Shown here piece after piece: positions 1 through 11,947 of a DNA stretch of 64,000 nucleotides. Under the pieces are notes generated by a model. It was given only the letters and a program-made list of their open reading frames with translations, had not been told where the DNA came from and ran no database searches. The first letter of the stretch is position 1. Each line of letters begins with the position of its first letter. Origin of the DNA: Reticulitermes speratus (taxonomy: Eukaryota > Arthropoda > Insecta > Blattodea > Rhinotermitidae); contig JAJKFL010000042.1 of NCBI GenBank assembly GCA_021186555.1, forward strand, positions 12,206,781 to 12,270,780, in the 5' to 3' direction. The position numbers were made by a program, and so were the translations under genes.

Positions 1-923
1 TAAAGTAGTAACTGAGCACGAAAGGGCTAAAGCTGGTGGTAAGCATAGTAATCATTGTGCTTTAAAGGGTTAAGAAAAATGACATGATAGTACCATAATT
101 AATATTTTAACATTTTGTGGTTAGTACAGTCTCACCAGGTTAAACTGTCAGAAATCCGCATCCCCCCCCCCAGAGTTCTCAAAATTTGAAAAGTAAGGCA
201 CGCGTTAGGGGTGATTCATTCTGGTGGAGTTAGTCTTGGAAAGTATTAGTGGAATTGTAGCAGAATATAGTATTATGATTATAAATAACTGCAGCTTTCT
301 TAGCGACTCATATGGATTTAAGGGTTTTCAGAGCAGGATGTTAAGATGTGCAGCTGTACCCAAGATAAAGCAAGCAACAGAATGATGCAGGAAATCATAT
401 TACAGTTAGATTTGTCTACCTAATTGCATTATTAGAGTTTTGTTAAAATTATGAAGTCAGGGAGGATTGTGTATGTGAACTATACGCCATATATTTCATC
501 TGGAGGGTGCAGGAATATATCTTCATCTGCATCAAGTTTAATTCGGAAAAGTCAAGGATAGAAGTCATGTACAAAATTTTGAACTAAATGGAAACTAATA
601 TTACTGTGTGCCTTATGGAAATACATGTCTGTGTTTGGTATGGATTAAATTAATTCATACGAAAATCCTACAGCATAATTTGTGGCAGGGTAATGTATCA
701 TCGGGTAGTTTCCTTACTTACGGATTGAGTACACATATCAATTTCTGGAAACCTCCACCACCTGCAAGTTAGGTACTTTGTATCTTTGTTAGTCAGTCAG
801 TAGGAGAGTCATTTCGATCAGATAATTAAGTGTCGTTGCAGGTGACAGTAATTACATATTGCCAAGATGAGACACTGAATTTCACACAATAGTTGAGTTA
901 GTTGATTACTTATTTAATTACCG

Positions 924-1083
924 GTGGAATGAAATTGACAGGGGAAAACCAAAGTACTCGGGGAAAATCTGTCTCAGTGCCACTTTATCCACCACAAGTC
1001 CCACATTGACTGACCCGGGATCGAACCCGGGCCTTTCCGGTGACAGAGACCGGCGACTAACCTCCTGAGCCATAGCACGGCCC
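924..1083 (-). mobile_element. tRNA-derived SINE, group D, 3'-truncated
   Basis: The minus strand starts GGGCCGTGCTATGGCTCAGG, followed by a B-box-like GGGTTCGATCCCGGG and a body ending near GTCAATTTCATTCCACC. This is the same order as the longer copy at 21227-21514. The distal third of that copy is missing here. It sits against TTAG tetranucleotide repeats, so insertion into or beside that repeat is likely. It is not a functional tRNA: the head continues straight into the SINE body. Confidence 0.8.
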
Positions 1084-1140
1084 ACTCAGTTAGTTAGTTA
1101 GTTAACTGGGTAGTTAGTTAGCTGTTTACTTGGTTAATTA
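1084..1140. repeat. GTTA/TTAG tetranucleotide repeat
   Basis: Imperfect run of gtta units. The same tetranucleotide follows the 3' ends of several LINE pieces in this window. Confidence 0.8.
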
Positions 1141-1789
1141 GTTACTTAGACACTGATATAGGCTGCCAGCGAGGAAGTCAGTCAATTATATCTTTGAGGT
1201 TTCTTTTAAATACAGAAAGCCAACCTTTCCTTTCACTAAAATTTCGTAAGACAGACAATTTTTCTAAAGCAGAGATCACGTAACTTATTTTTTCGGTAGA
1301 AACCGAGTTTGAATCTCGATTATGTAACTATGCTACATCGGTGTTTCTTGGTTTTCTGCAGTCACATGTCTAGAGGACACTTTAAAGAATATATTCTCGA
1401 TATATTGCACAATAATGCATTGTCGTTAAGCAACATAACATATTACTTATCTAGTACTACTGTTGTGTTGGATGTATTGGACTTCCGCGTAGACGATTAG
1501 ACAACATTTTCTCTATCCATATAATTCAGTCGGCGAGTCCTTTTAAAAGTCCAGGGCCACAAATCTGCAGTAACTTTCCTCTGTCTTAAGCAAGGTATAA
1601 ACACACAGGTAGAATCATTCCCTAGCAATATCGTCCTTTGCAGAGTTGAAACATCTTTTGAATTGAAGTGACATTACGCATTAAGCGTTCATACACAACA
1701 TGAAACACATACTTGCATTCATTGTTTAATATTTCTGAATCTCTAGGTCTGTATCCCGTATCTCACACTAACATGGTCGACTTATTTTT

Positions 1790-1862
1790 CTTCATTATCA
1801 TCTTCTTCTCCTTCTTCTTCGTCATCATCATCATCTTCTTCTTCTTCTTCTCCTCCTCCTCA
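1790..1862. repeat. Pyrimidine-rich trinucleotide microsatellite (CTT/CAT)
   Basis: Interspersed ctt, cat and cct triplets forming a strong strand-asymmetric pyrimidine tract. Confidence 0.9.
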
Positions 1863-1884
1863 AGCAGTAGTCTGTTGTGAAACT

Positions 1885-2060
1885 TGGCTTCCAGTAAAAT
1901 CTTCCTTAGATTCCCGACGGCCTCTGATCATTGCTTGCAAGAATTTTATTCCCATTATACTTAGATTCTCTTCAAATCGACTCTCCATTTTTCACGTGGT
2001 CTTCCTCTCTTCCTTGTTTCTTCCATTGTAGCTGCTGCAATTATTTTGTCATATTTTGGT
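1885..2060 (-). pseudogene. LINE ORF2 C-terminal fragment (GRPREKW type)
   Basis: The minus strand encodes KRGRPREKWRVDLKRI followed by a stop. The GRPR.kW.vDL block is a hallmark of the far C-terminal tail of many insect non-LTR retrotransposon polyproteins, after the reverse transcriptase. Sequence beyond the stop continues as a plausible tail in another frame (ILQAMIR, then FTGSQVSQQTTA), so at least one frameshift is present. Only the tail remains, as expected from 5' truncation during target-primed reverse transcription. It differs from the other LINE tails here and probably belongs to a separate family. The clade is not assigned. Confidence 0.65.
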
Positions 2061-2206
2061 TTCGCATTTTTTCAACTGGACCATACGACCTTAGTCGGTG
2101 GAATTTTATAAATGTAACAATATCTTCCTCTTGTATTATGTTCTGTATCTCCTTGTCTTTTCTTATTCCCTTGCGTTCTTCTTATTTTACGGGCCCATAT
2201 ACTTGA

Positions 2207-2515
2207 AGGGGGCACGCGGCGGCGCAGTTGGTTAAGGCACTGAGCTACAAGCCGGAACGTCGCGGGTTCGATTCCCGATGGTGTCAATGGAACTTTTCAC
2301 TGACATAATCGTTTCGGTCGCACTGTGGTCCTGGGGTCGACTCAGCCTCTAACAGAAATGAGTACCAGGAATCTTTCCTGCGGGGTTAAGGCGGCCGGGG
2401 CTTAGGGCTGACAACCTTACCACCTTCATTTGCCGATTGTCTAAAAACTTGAGAGCCTCGACCTCCTGGAGCCCTAAGGGTCTGTTAAGGCCTGTAATGG
2501 GATTGCTTTACCTTT
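2207..2515 (+). mobile_element. tRNA-derived SINE, group A, full length with target-site duplication
   Basis: The tRNA-like head has an A-box-like GCGCAGTTGGTTAAGG and a B-box GGGTTCGATTCCCG. A body of about 230 bp ends TTTACCTTTA. A 10-bp direct repeat, ATATACTTGA, flanks it at 2197-2206 and 2516-2525 and fixes both ends. Two other copies are at 9330-9641 (+) and 37984-38298 (-). The likely promoter is internal RNA polymerase III; mobilisation would depend on LINE enzymes. Confidence 0.92.
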
Positions 2516-3024
2516 ATATACTTGATCGCCATCTTAACAGTCAATAAGCTGTTAATTTATTTGTTTCGGGGTTGGTAACTATAGCGTCGTTAGTAGGATG
2601 CGAGGCAAACACCATCTAAAATAACTTTTGTTACATCATTCATCAAGCGTTAAGAAGAGACAGCCCTTAAGATGACGTGGTATAAAGCTACTAGTATTGT
2701 AGCATATGGAACTGAGTCTGAATTGGCTTAAAATGAATTATAACAATGTCCGTGGCGTCATTCATACGCATTAACATATCTTGCGTGCGTGAATTGAGGT
2801 TCGCATTTTTGATATTAGAGTTTCAAGACTCTTTGTATATGATAGCGTTGACCGCATACAAAAGTACACGGCGTCATATCCCAGAAGATTTCAATTTTCA
2901 TCAAAACTCCTGTAAAAACTTCAAATTCGCGAGATTTTATACGTTAATGTATACGGCCAGAATTATTATAGCTACGTGTATACAGCAATTTGTTATCAGA
3001 GTCGATATAGCTACTAGCTACAAA

Positions 3025-3240
3025 TCGGACGGTCGGGACTTTGAATCCTTGCAACGCAAGAGGTTTTTCCTTTTCCAAAAAGATGGGATCCATCCAGCCT
3101 CGTATTCAAAGGTTACCGGAATAATTTCCCTGGGGTAAAGAGACCATGGCGTTAAGTTGACCACCCACCTCCATCTAGAGTCGAGGTTAAGAATGAGTGC
3201 AGCTACGTTTCCACCCCCAAATCTGACTTAATGGTGTAGA
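3025..3240 (+). mobile_element. SINE group B, degenerate, head lost
   Basis: The body matches the group B copy at 16657-16945: the 'agcctcgtattcaaag' stretch, then a CCCTGGGGTAAAG block, GTTGACCACCCACC, and 'gtcgaggttaag'. The tRNA-like head is eroded; only a GGACTTTGAATCC remnant is left. Confidence 0.65.
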
Positions 3241-3339
3241 GAGGGTCAATTGTTATCTGTTCCATCCCTTTGTCAAAACTGGAAAAATCTTTAATTTTTT
3301 AAAACTGAGATAATTTTGCACCCTACTGGATTTGTTTTG

Positions 3340-3560
3340 AAGGGACCTGTTGGCATAGTGGTAACTCTTTTAAATGGCAGTGGGAAAGTGGTTTATACTC
3401 TCGGCTAGGGCAGGGATTAACATATCTCGGATTCGTCGTGATTTTCCTCAGGTTGTTAATGAAAATGCCAGGAGAGTATCTCGATTAGCCTATGATCACC
3501 TCCTTCCTAATTATTTCCAATTTAAAATTCATCTTCCGCCTTATAATTCTACTCTATATG
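3340..3560 (+). mobile_element. SINE-like element, group E
   Basis: Starts GGACCTGTTGGCATAGTGGT, an A-box-like tRNA head. The body carries GGGATTAACATATCTCGGAT, a TTTTCCTCAGGTTGTTAA block and a tail of 'ttatttccaatttaaa'. The B box is eroded. I recognise the order as a SINE pattern, but there is no second full copy in this window, so this rests on the tRNA-like head and on memory. Confidence 0.5.
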
Positions 3561-4907
3561 GACTTCTATGCTGACAAAGTCTTTAAATTACCACAAAAAT
3601 TTTTTGTTTAGACTTTACTCAGCTCGATGGACTAAACTCTTTGTCTTGAATGCATACTTCACATCACAAAATCGTGACGGATTGACTTGTGCGATCAAAA
3701 GATTCTGGGTCGTAGTAGGGAGCTGCCAAGGGAAATTCAAACCCATGCTATATCTTCTGAATACTGGAGATGTTCACGTCATCGGATAGGGTAGGGGGTC
3801 GTGTCTGCCTAGCAGGGGGCACTTAACAAAGGTTCCATGTTAACAGAGTAGAGGTAGGAGACTCCAAGTTTACGTTCGGTTAACGAGGAGGTCTGCAAGA
3901 TATCACCGGACCTCCCAGAGGGAAACCCCATGCGATCGTATCAGCTACCTGAAATACGGACACATTTTTTGGCACTAGCTCATAAAAAACCACGCACAGA
4001 AGAAACTGCTCACTTTTTCGTCTGCCGTCATTTAGAAACAAATAACATTCTTTTGTTGATCGCTTTTGTAGTCTTACTTGCACGCATTTCGTTCTGTAAT
4101 TATCATCTGCTTTAACTTTAAAAAGATACTTGTACTTTTCCCACACAGAGTATTTATTAGAGTCATATTTTCATAACAAACAGCGATCTTATTCCTTACA
4201 AGCTTTATTCCAGGGGCGCACAAATCCGAAGCTCTAAGTCGCCAAAGGGAATAGATTTACATTGTGGTAAATAATGTTTGTGGGTCCTTAGTATGGAACT
4301 TACTTTATATCACTCCTCTGACGCCTAGAATTTTACGATGATTACTAGACATTTTGAAAATTTATATACATCTGTCCTAGCCGGTTTTCCTTATAAAGTA
4401 CACTCAGAGTGTTTCTTGAGAAGTAGGAACTAAATTTTATGTATCACATTCATTGTTATCTTACTTAAAAGGTAACAACCACTAAGCTATCAACAATAAT
4501 CAAGGGCTAAGTCCATAAACTGTATTTATATTACACAAATTTGACTTAAAAATCTGCTTCAGCAAATGCTGATTCTGGAAATCTAGACACCCCTCAATTC
4601 TTCCCACATTATCTGATATCAGAACCAAGACTTTCGTCTTCTGGGATGAGATGTCTTGCAGTCTAATAAAATTTTTCCGACGTTTCAGGAGATTCTACTA
4701 CTTCCGTCATCACTACCCTAACTAAGGGTATCCGCAAATTCTTTACCGTTCTACCAGACTACACCGTGTTACATTCTTTTATCACTGTACCTGATGGTAG
4801 TGATAGTCCACCAAGCTACACGGCGTCACATCCAGAAAGACAGCTCTCTTCCTTTTCCCTGTCATGAATCAATTCTCACCCGACATAAGTTAACATCATA
4901 TTTATTT

Positions 4908-4960
4908 ACTTAATTATTTATCTATTTATTTATTTGTTTATTTGTTTCTTTGTTTACTTT
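4908..4960. repeat. TTTA/TTTG tetranucleotide repeat
   Basis: Runs of ttta then tttg units with interruptions. Confidence 0.85.
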
Positions 4961-5244
4961 CCGAAAACTACCTGAATGCGTGTCATACATGCTGCATGCC
5001 ATTCTGTTAGTATTAAGCCTATGCAATTAGAAGGTTGGAGCTTGTCAACTTTTCTCGTTCACCAGAGACTCCTCCTTTTTGTTGGATCGACGCCAGTCCC
5101 CGTCACACGATAAAGAACAAGGCTCTCGAAAGATGATAATAACATATGACGATGTCATCCCAATTCTATGCTAGGCGTTTATACTCCTCTTTGGGTCGTT
5201 GTTTGAATGACAGGACCTGTGTTATTTAATGCCAGTATTATTAG

Positions 5245-5600
5245 ACAGCTAGCTCCATGGACCAGATCCCTTTTGAGAAAATGTTATTTCCTCAGCTAGT
5301 CAAGAAAGTACAAGCATATTATGGGAACCCAAAGTTCATTACCGTGCTTACAACAGCCCACCAATTTGCCTTATCATTATCCACATCCTTCCAGTCCACG
5401 CCTCCCCATATTATTTCTTTAAAATTTTTCAGTGTTTTCCTCCCATCGGTGTCTATGTCTTCCAAGTGGTCTCTCACCTTCAGGTTTCCTATGTATGCAT
5501 TTCATTACTCCACATACGTACCACATGACCTGCTCATCTCATTATTCTTGATTTAATGGACCAAATAGTATTTGTTGAGCAATAAGTACTATGAAGCTTC
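5245..5600 (-). pseudogene. LINE 3' end (common MDWI-type tail), decayed
   Basis: Read on the minus strand, this holds the C-terminal tail of a non-LTR retrotransposon ORF2 followed by its 3'UTR. The plus-strand landmarks match the other copies: CTAGTCAAGAAA, then 'tatgggaacccaaagttca', then a 'ttccagtccacgcc' block, 'ttcaggtttcct', and a 'catctcatt.ttcttgatttaatggacc' segment. Frameshifts and stops break the frame. The copy at 15085-15455 has the same layout, including the segment beyond 'cttgattt', so homology runs about 350 bp. Confidence 0.7.
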
Positions 5601-5744
5601 CCCATTAAATAATTCTCTCCACCTGCCTGCTTTCATAAGCCTACATATCCTTCTCAGTACACTGTTGCCGAACACCCTAAACCATGCTGTACCTTAAAAT
5701 GACACGCCGATATGAAAAACAAGCATAAACCTTTATCTGGAACA

Positions 5745-6340
5745 TCCATTTTGATGAAAATACACAGGTGGATAAAGACCGTCAATAGCAAATCTTTTTT
5801 GTATATTGGATGGTTTAATGTAACTTGTTTTGGTTTAATAAGAGGCCATCAAGTACGTAATAACATTTCACTTCATGAATGTGGTTGGAATCCCAACTTC
5901 GCAAAAATAACATAAAATATGTTAAAATATATAAAAATGATGTCTGTCAGTGGTCTAAAAAATATATTATATCCAATAAATAAATTAAAATAAAACGTTT
6001 AAAAATATATGTTATAATGTTTAAGATTAAAATAATATAATAGTACTTCCATTTTAATGCTGTATTTTTAATCTCTTATTTTGTATTATTTTATTGAACA
6101 TAACATTATTTTTTGCACTATTGATTTCGGCTTTTCATACACATTTATGTTACTTTTGTGGATTTGGAATCCCAACCACATATATGAATGATGTGAAATA
6201 TTTATTATACAAATTACGTAATTATTTTGGTCTTATTTACCTTGTTATACCGAAATATGATGCATCAAAAACCATCCAGTATACAAAATATTTGTGACTG
6301 ACGCTCACTATTCATCTGTGAAGAGCAAAAACTGAAATTA
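5745..6340. mobile_element. Large imperfect inverted repeat, probable non-autonomous DNA element
   Basis: The left arm (about 5745-5945) matches the reverse complement of the right arm (about 6110-6340). Paired landmarks are TGTATATTGGATGGTTT with TGTATACTGGATGGTTT, TACGTAAT in both arms, and ATGTGGTTGG in both arms. Arms are about 200 bp with many indels, and the centre is AT-rich. No transposase frame is visible. Exact termini and target-site duplication could not be fixed. Confidence 0.6.
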
Positions 6341-9060
6341 AAATTCGCAAAACGAAAAAGTTATTAATGATTTATTATGAAAAGAAAATTACAAATTTAC
6401 TTTAAAATGATTCAGTTCAATTACGCCATATTTCACCTTATTTCATTGGACTTTCCTTTGAATTTAGACCTATGCCAATATGTTTTGTAACAATGAATTC
6501 TCCATTTAACCGTCTCATTGTTCTGGAAGATCGGTCAAGTATTTTTCGAAATCAAAGCGGACCCACAGAAAAAAATTTGTGAAACATAGGAATAAAAGAA
6601 AGCCGTAACTGTCCTTCAGTGATGTTTCGATGGCAATTCTATGATCTTAACTAGACTTGTCATAATTAACATTTTAGCAATTATTTTTGACGCTGAATTA
6701 TGTTTGCCCATCGTCTGGCGAGGACCTGCTAGCCCCATCTCCCTGCTTCATCTGAGGCTGATTTATTGTCACAGTTCTAAGCGGAATGGAGACAGTTCCG
6801 AAGGATATTCGGCATCTCTGCACAGATCGTTCCCACAGTGCTCTCTGACTGTGGTTTTATTTCTCTTTCCATAATTACACACATTGTCTCTCGGAAAATT
6901 TAAGACGTCAGACATGAATCGACTTTTAGTACAGGGCCATTGATTAAAATTCATGTATAAAATTGCAGCAAAATAAATAAAATGCAAGATTTTAGCTGTA
7001 CACGATGAATTAGTATTTACGGTCAGTATCTTAGAAACACTTTTAATTTACGAGCTCTTTTTCCTGTTTTCAGAATTACCAATCTCACATATAAAACAAT
7101 TATAATTTAGTGGATATTTATTTACAGAATCAAGAAACTTGTAAATGAAGTGATAAAGAAAATATTTTTGAAATAATAGAGTTAGAAAAAATTAGACCTT
7201 ACTAATAGATATTTATAATACAGAGGACAAAATAAACCTTATTTTAACATGCTATTTCTTCCGACAAAAATTATTTATTAATGACAAAAGTATAATATTT
7301 ATTGTCCCATTTATTCATTATGTTGACTAAAAACTTATTTCCTTACTAAATTTTATTCTGTGTTTATTTCCTGATAAGTTTCTTATTCACCGTCAAGTAT
7401 TAAGGAAGTATTAAGGATAATTTAAATTATTTTTATTAATAAGCTAATGTCGTTTCCTTACGTTCCATCATAATAATGAATGGAACTTACCTTCACTTCT
7501 CCATACAGCTTCAAGGTTCTTCCACACTGCGGTGCTTTCATTGTTAATGGTTTCAATATATTATATATAAAGGGTTTTATTGGGCTGTTTGAGAATGAGA
7601 GTATAAAATAAAACCTTTTTCGAAAAAGTCATTAAAAGGAGACACAACTGAAGTAATATTGCTGAATTTCACAAAGTGTTTGTCTTTCTGCTGTTATCTA
7701 AAATAGTAAATGTTACAGAATACACAATGTTAACTTTAACCCCTGTTCTCTTATGTATGTGAAACTTGAGTTATCATGTTCGGAAGAATAAATATTGATG
7801 GTTCATACGTGTATTGTCGTCTTCTGGGCTGGGACTCCATGTAGTTGCTACCAGACGTCTACCAGATTACACGGTGTCATAACCTCGAAGAATACAATAA
7901 GAATCCTCCTTATCCTGAAAACGAAATATCTCGTGTAAATTGACTATGTTTAAAACAGGTTGCTTAGGGAACACTTAAGCTTAAATGGAGGTAACAAAGG
8001 AAAGAAATAACATTACGATCAGGGCCACATTTTCAGTATAACTTTCCATGTGCTTTTGGGTGATTATATCACGGAGGATGAAGTGGGAAAGACATGTATC
8101 AAGCATGGGGAAAATTAGATATGTATAAAAATATTTAAGTGAGAAAATGTTAAGGGGAGAAATTACTTGGTAGAAATAGGTGTAGAAGGAAGGATAATGA
8201 GATATGGAAACGGATCTTAGAGAGACAACATGGAATTGTGTTAACTGATATATGTGACCTAGATGAAAGCCATATAAGGAAGATTTTGAATAAGTAGCTT
8301 AATGAAGATTGGAGCTTTATAAATAATTATGAATTTTTTAATTGGCTGAGTGAGTGTTGCCTTCTCAATCCGTGTAATCACTCTAGTCCATGGAGTTAGA
8401 TTTCTGTATCTACTGAACCTGAACAGAGCACACGAAGGGATATACGTATGTGACAGTGCCTCGGATAGCGGCTCACAAAGCCCCCACAATGGAGAAGAAT
8501 ATGCTTTGTGACACTGTACCTGTCGCTAGGGAAACATCAATAGAATTATTCGACTCTTTTAAAGACAGCTGAATACAGTTTATGTATGATGCTGCTGCCA
8601 TCTGAAAACGTCTTCGAGGAAGATAGATGTTACAACCATGACCTCAGCACAATTTTTCATGTAGATAAGATAGACAGTTAAATTCATTTTATATACTACT
8701 TTAGAAGAAAATATCGATCTGCTTATTTTTACTTAGACAATATCAGATAATCGATAAATTAATCAGCATCTCGATCGTATGTTTTTAATGTGTTTAGCTG
8801 TCTCCATAATTTCGAATTTTTTTTTACAGTTATAATTTGCAGAAAATATTACTATGAAAGTCTGAGAGAAAATAAACACTTGGAAGGTCTAGGCATAGAT
8901 GGGATTGGATAATGTTAGACAGAATGTTAAAGAAATCGTGTCTGATATGTACGAGTATGTTGGATTCATCTGAATAACCAAGCAATATTAACGGATTTCT
9001 TGTATTACTTAATGATATTTCAGTCTTCGTAACGGTGGAGGATTTTTGATAAAATGAGAG
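5946..9060. other. AT-rich intergenic stretch with no recognised gene
   Basis: Apart from the right arm of the preceding inverted repeat, I see only AT-rich DNA, short chance open frames, and a short repeat-tail motif near 7850-7890 (ACACGGTGTCAT, related to tails at 51435 and 59715). No exon, RNA gene or complete mobile element is supportable. Confidence 0.5.
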
Positions 9061-9118
9061 ACTGGGGTTTCGTTGTCCTAAAATGTTACGCAGTGTATGT
9101 TGCTGGTTGGTTACTTAC

Positions 9119-9250
9119 GTTTAGAAACAACCTATCGGCCCCATCTTCAAGGGTCGAACTACCAAAGCAGAATTGGACGGCTTGACCCTTGAAGATGAGA
9201 CCGCTAGGTTGTCCCGAAACGTTTCTAACACCGCGCAACATCCCAGAAGA
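9119..9250. repeat. Inverted repeat of a TTGAAGAT...GAAACG hairpin element
   Basis: Left arm 9119-9155 and right arm 9184-9229 are complementary (for example CATCTTCAAGGGTC with GACCCTTGAAGATG). The left arm lacks about 10 bp present in the right. The right arm carries TTGAAGAT, then GTTGTCCCGAAACG, then AACATCCCAGAAGAGC. The same string recurs at 28303-28385 and 61205-61310. It resembles the hammerhead-like layout but has T in place of the first C of the core. Confidence 0.7.
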
Positions 9251-9329
9251 GCGAAGGCCTCAACTACACCTCGGCGGAAGCCTGATACTTCGCAATATGA
9301 GCGACTGGACTACTCCATAAAGTTACATC

Positions 9330-9641
9330 GGAGCACGCCGTGACGCATTTAGTTCAGGCACTGCGCTACAAGCCGGAAGGTCGCGGTTTCGATCCCCGAT
9401 GCTTTCATGAAATTTTTCATTGACATAACCTTCCCGACCGCACTATGGCCTTGGGGTCGACTCAGCCTCTTAACAGAAATAGTACCAGAAATATTTCTTG
9501 GGGGGTAAAGTTAGCCGGTGCTTAGGGCTGACAACCTTACCACCTTTATGTGCCGATTGTCTTCAAATCTGGGAGCCTGAATCTCCTGGAAACCTAAGGT
9601 CCTGTCCAGGCCTGTAATGGGATACCTTTACCTTTATTACC
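9330..9641 (+). mobile_element. tRNA-derived SINE, group A
   Basis: Begins GAGCACGCCGTGACG with the same A- and B-box positions as 2207-2515. It carries the shared body (GGTCGACTCAGCCTCT, GCTTAGGGCTGACAACCTTA) and the ending TTTACCTTTA. It is more diverged than that copy, and I could not find a clean target-site duplication. Confidence 0.9.
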
Positions 9642-10739
9642 ACGCAGTTAGTTAAAATGTTGAACTGCATAAGAAGGGGTACTTCAGTTCCCAATAGTTT
9701 GTTTATCCTTTTGAAGAATTTTTTTTAAATAAATTCAGCAGTTCAGTTTCTACATCATATTAGACAGTAACACTCTCCATTATAAGGAAAAAACTGTTAA
9801 GGCTGTTTAGGGAAATAATGGCTGCCTGCTAGGAGAGCCTTACGAAAGTCATAAATATATTCTGTGGAAAAATAAACAGTTTTCAATTGTTAACGGAAGT
9901 TGAGATTGAATGGTTCTACTACCTATCTGTGCTTCATGGCAAGTGCGGGCAAATTATTTTACCAATAAAATTTTGGAGTAAGCAGTCATGCCTTTCTCTA
10001 CGTTACTACACTCGACATTTAAACTCACTGAGTGTCACAAGAGAAACCTTAGCACAGACAAGCAATGCCCCAGGGAAATTTTAAAATTTTACTTCCAGAA
10101 CAGAAATTTGGCTCTGCATTATTAATATGGGTTAACTAGAAATGAATAAAATAATTACTGCTTTTGTATGGAAAATTCAATAATTTGCAACATGTTATTA
10201 GAAGATTTTTTCTATCCAATACTCCAAAATTTCCAGAAGAGCATTCTTTTTGGAAGGTTTCTAGGCTCTGCTCATTTGGAAAACTAAGCTGAGCTTACGC
10301 TGTAAATAAATAGAGGAGAGGACACTAAATGTTTACATTAGAAGACAAGGAGTGAATGCTTTTTTTTTGGAAAAAAAAACAGCTGCTTGTTGTGAGAATT
10401 ATACGGAAAACATAAGCAAAGTGTGCGGATCGAGTGCATAAGATTCATTGTTAAACATAGAGGTGTATATGCTAACCCTAAGGCTTGAATAATTGTGGAT
10501 ATTAGCGTCATCTTTTGTGCATAAAATTTGACTAAATATTTTCCATCAAATGCATCTAGTAAATTGGTGTTACTTTTGGAGTTTTGAGGTTCTCACATCT
10601 TTCTATCTTAGGACTCAAGTCTTCTGAGATAAGAAGAGGTATCGATGTTCAAGTGGTTTGTGACCTTTCACGGGATATTAATGTCTTCAGCTTCTGGGTC
10701 TAGCAGTCCAAAAAAAGATACTCCACGTCGCAAATCATC

Positions 10740-10772
10740 AAGATTTTTCGGCTGTAGCTATCATCTTCAGGC
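10740..10772 (-). repeat. Degenerate hammerhead-like motif
   Basis: The minus strand reads CTGAAGA, T, a GATAGCTACAGCC segment, then GAAAAATC. The order follows the other hammerhead-like motifs, but stem II is poor and the C after GAAA is lost. Probably a dead relic. Confidence 0.35.
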
Positions 10773-11559
10773 CAGTCTCTTTCTAAAAGTTATTCTGTTA
10801 GCAATTCACGTATTATATTAATTAGATATTATATTATGAAAACATTACAGCCTTAGCAGTGTTACTGCTGACATAGAGTTATAGAAATTCCTATTTGAAG
10901 TACCTGGAAGGTAAATTTATTATTCATTTAAAGGTGAACCCACTGTACTACATCTTTCATGCACGGTTTGCACGTCCTCCAATGGTGACTTCCGCAAGGA
11001 TGCAGCAGAAGGTACTGCGGCTTCTGTGTTCGTGCTTGTTCGCCTCCAGAAATATTTTGAATAAATCTATAAACACTGGGAGATTTTTATGTGTTACCTC
11101 AGACAACATTTTGTTTAAGCTGCATTAGGAGGACTTTCCTTCAGCAGGAATCCTCTACCAGAACTTTCTGAAGCTTCAAATTGAAAGTCCAAAATTCTCC
11201 GTTACGTCCCTGGCGAGTACCATACCAGTCCTTACATAAAGAATGTAGTCCAGACAATTTACTTGCCGTCTTTCATAATCATCATTAGGGTATTAATTAT
11301 CAAAGTTTCAACAGATGTGCTATTTATAATATACGTATATAGAACCTGGAGTATAAATGTTCATGATAAGTTGGTCCTGTCACCATGGCATGGCACGTCC
11401 TCAGGTTGCGGATGGAGAAACGGCCTGCGGATATGGAAGGTAGCTGCGGAATATATTGAATAAGCAGTCGCTTACAGCAGACAAGGGGTAGCCGTCCAGT
11501 GTGGGGGTTCTGCGAGGTGCTAAAACTCCTCACCGTAAAAAATTACTATGTTACGAAAC

Positions 11560-11740
11560 ACTATACAAAGCCTCGGACCTGGACTGATTCTTTTTCTCAG
11601 GATAGGGACAGGTGGGGGCTTTTTAAGTGCCGTAATGAACCTTCAGGGTTCCATAAAACGAGGGGAATTTCTTGACTAGCTAACGACCTGCTAGCTTGTC
11701 AAGAAGGACTCTGCTCCATGGAGTTAGTTAGTTAATAATT
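11560..11740 (+). pseudogene. LINE 3' end (MDWI-type tail)
   Basis: The plus strand carries the end of an ORF2 tail: a 'cctggactgattc' block, GGGACAGGTGGGGGC, 'gccgtaatgaacc'. The 3'UTR follows with 'ggttccataaaa', GGAATTTCTTGACTAGCTAA and CTCCATGGAGTTAGTTAG. The ending passes directly into GTTA repeats. The LINE is severely 5'-truncated. Confidence 0.7.
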
Positions 11741-11750
11741 TAGTATAAAT

Positions 11751-11947
11751 GTTAAATATATATTTATTTTAATTATGCACAAAGCGCTTTTCGATTCCGT
11801 GAATGTAGACTAAATATTCCATCTTCACTTCATTCAAATCATATTTATACAAGGTCAAAAATCTGACTTGATACGATGGAATACTTACGCAGAATCCACA
11901 GAATCGAAGGGTCGCTTGTGCATAAATTAAAATTGAATATATATTTC
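11751..11947. repeat. 73-bp-arm inverted repeat next to a LINE 3' end
   Basis: Left arm 11751-11823 pairs with right arm 11875-11947. Shared landmarks in the same order are ATATATATT, TTATGCACAA, TCGATTC and TATTCCATC. The loop is about 51 bp. It starts 10 bp after the LINE tail. No coding capacity; it could be a MITE or part of a larger 3' structure. Confidence 0.65.

Noticed and set aside
2746-3138. 130-codon open frame
   Set aside because: Its 3' part lies in a group B SINE and the rest matches no family; codon content looks like AT-rich chance sequence.
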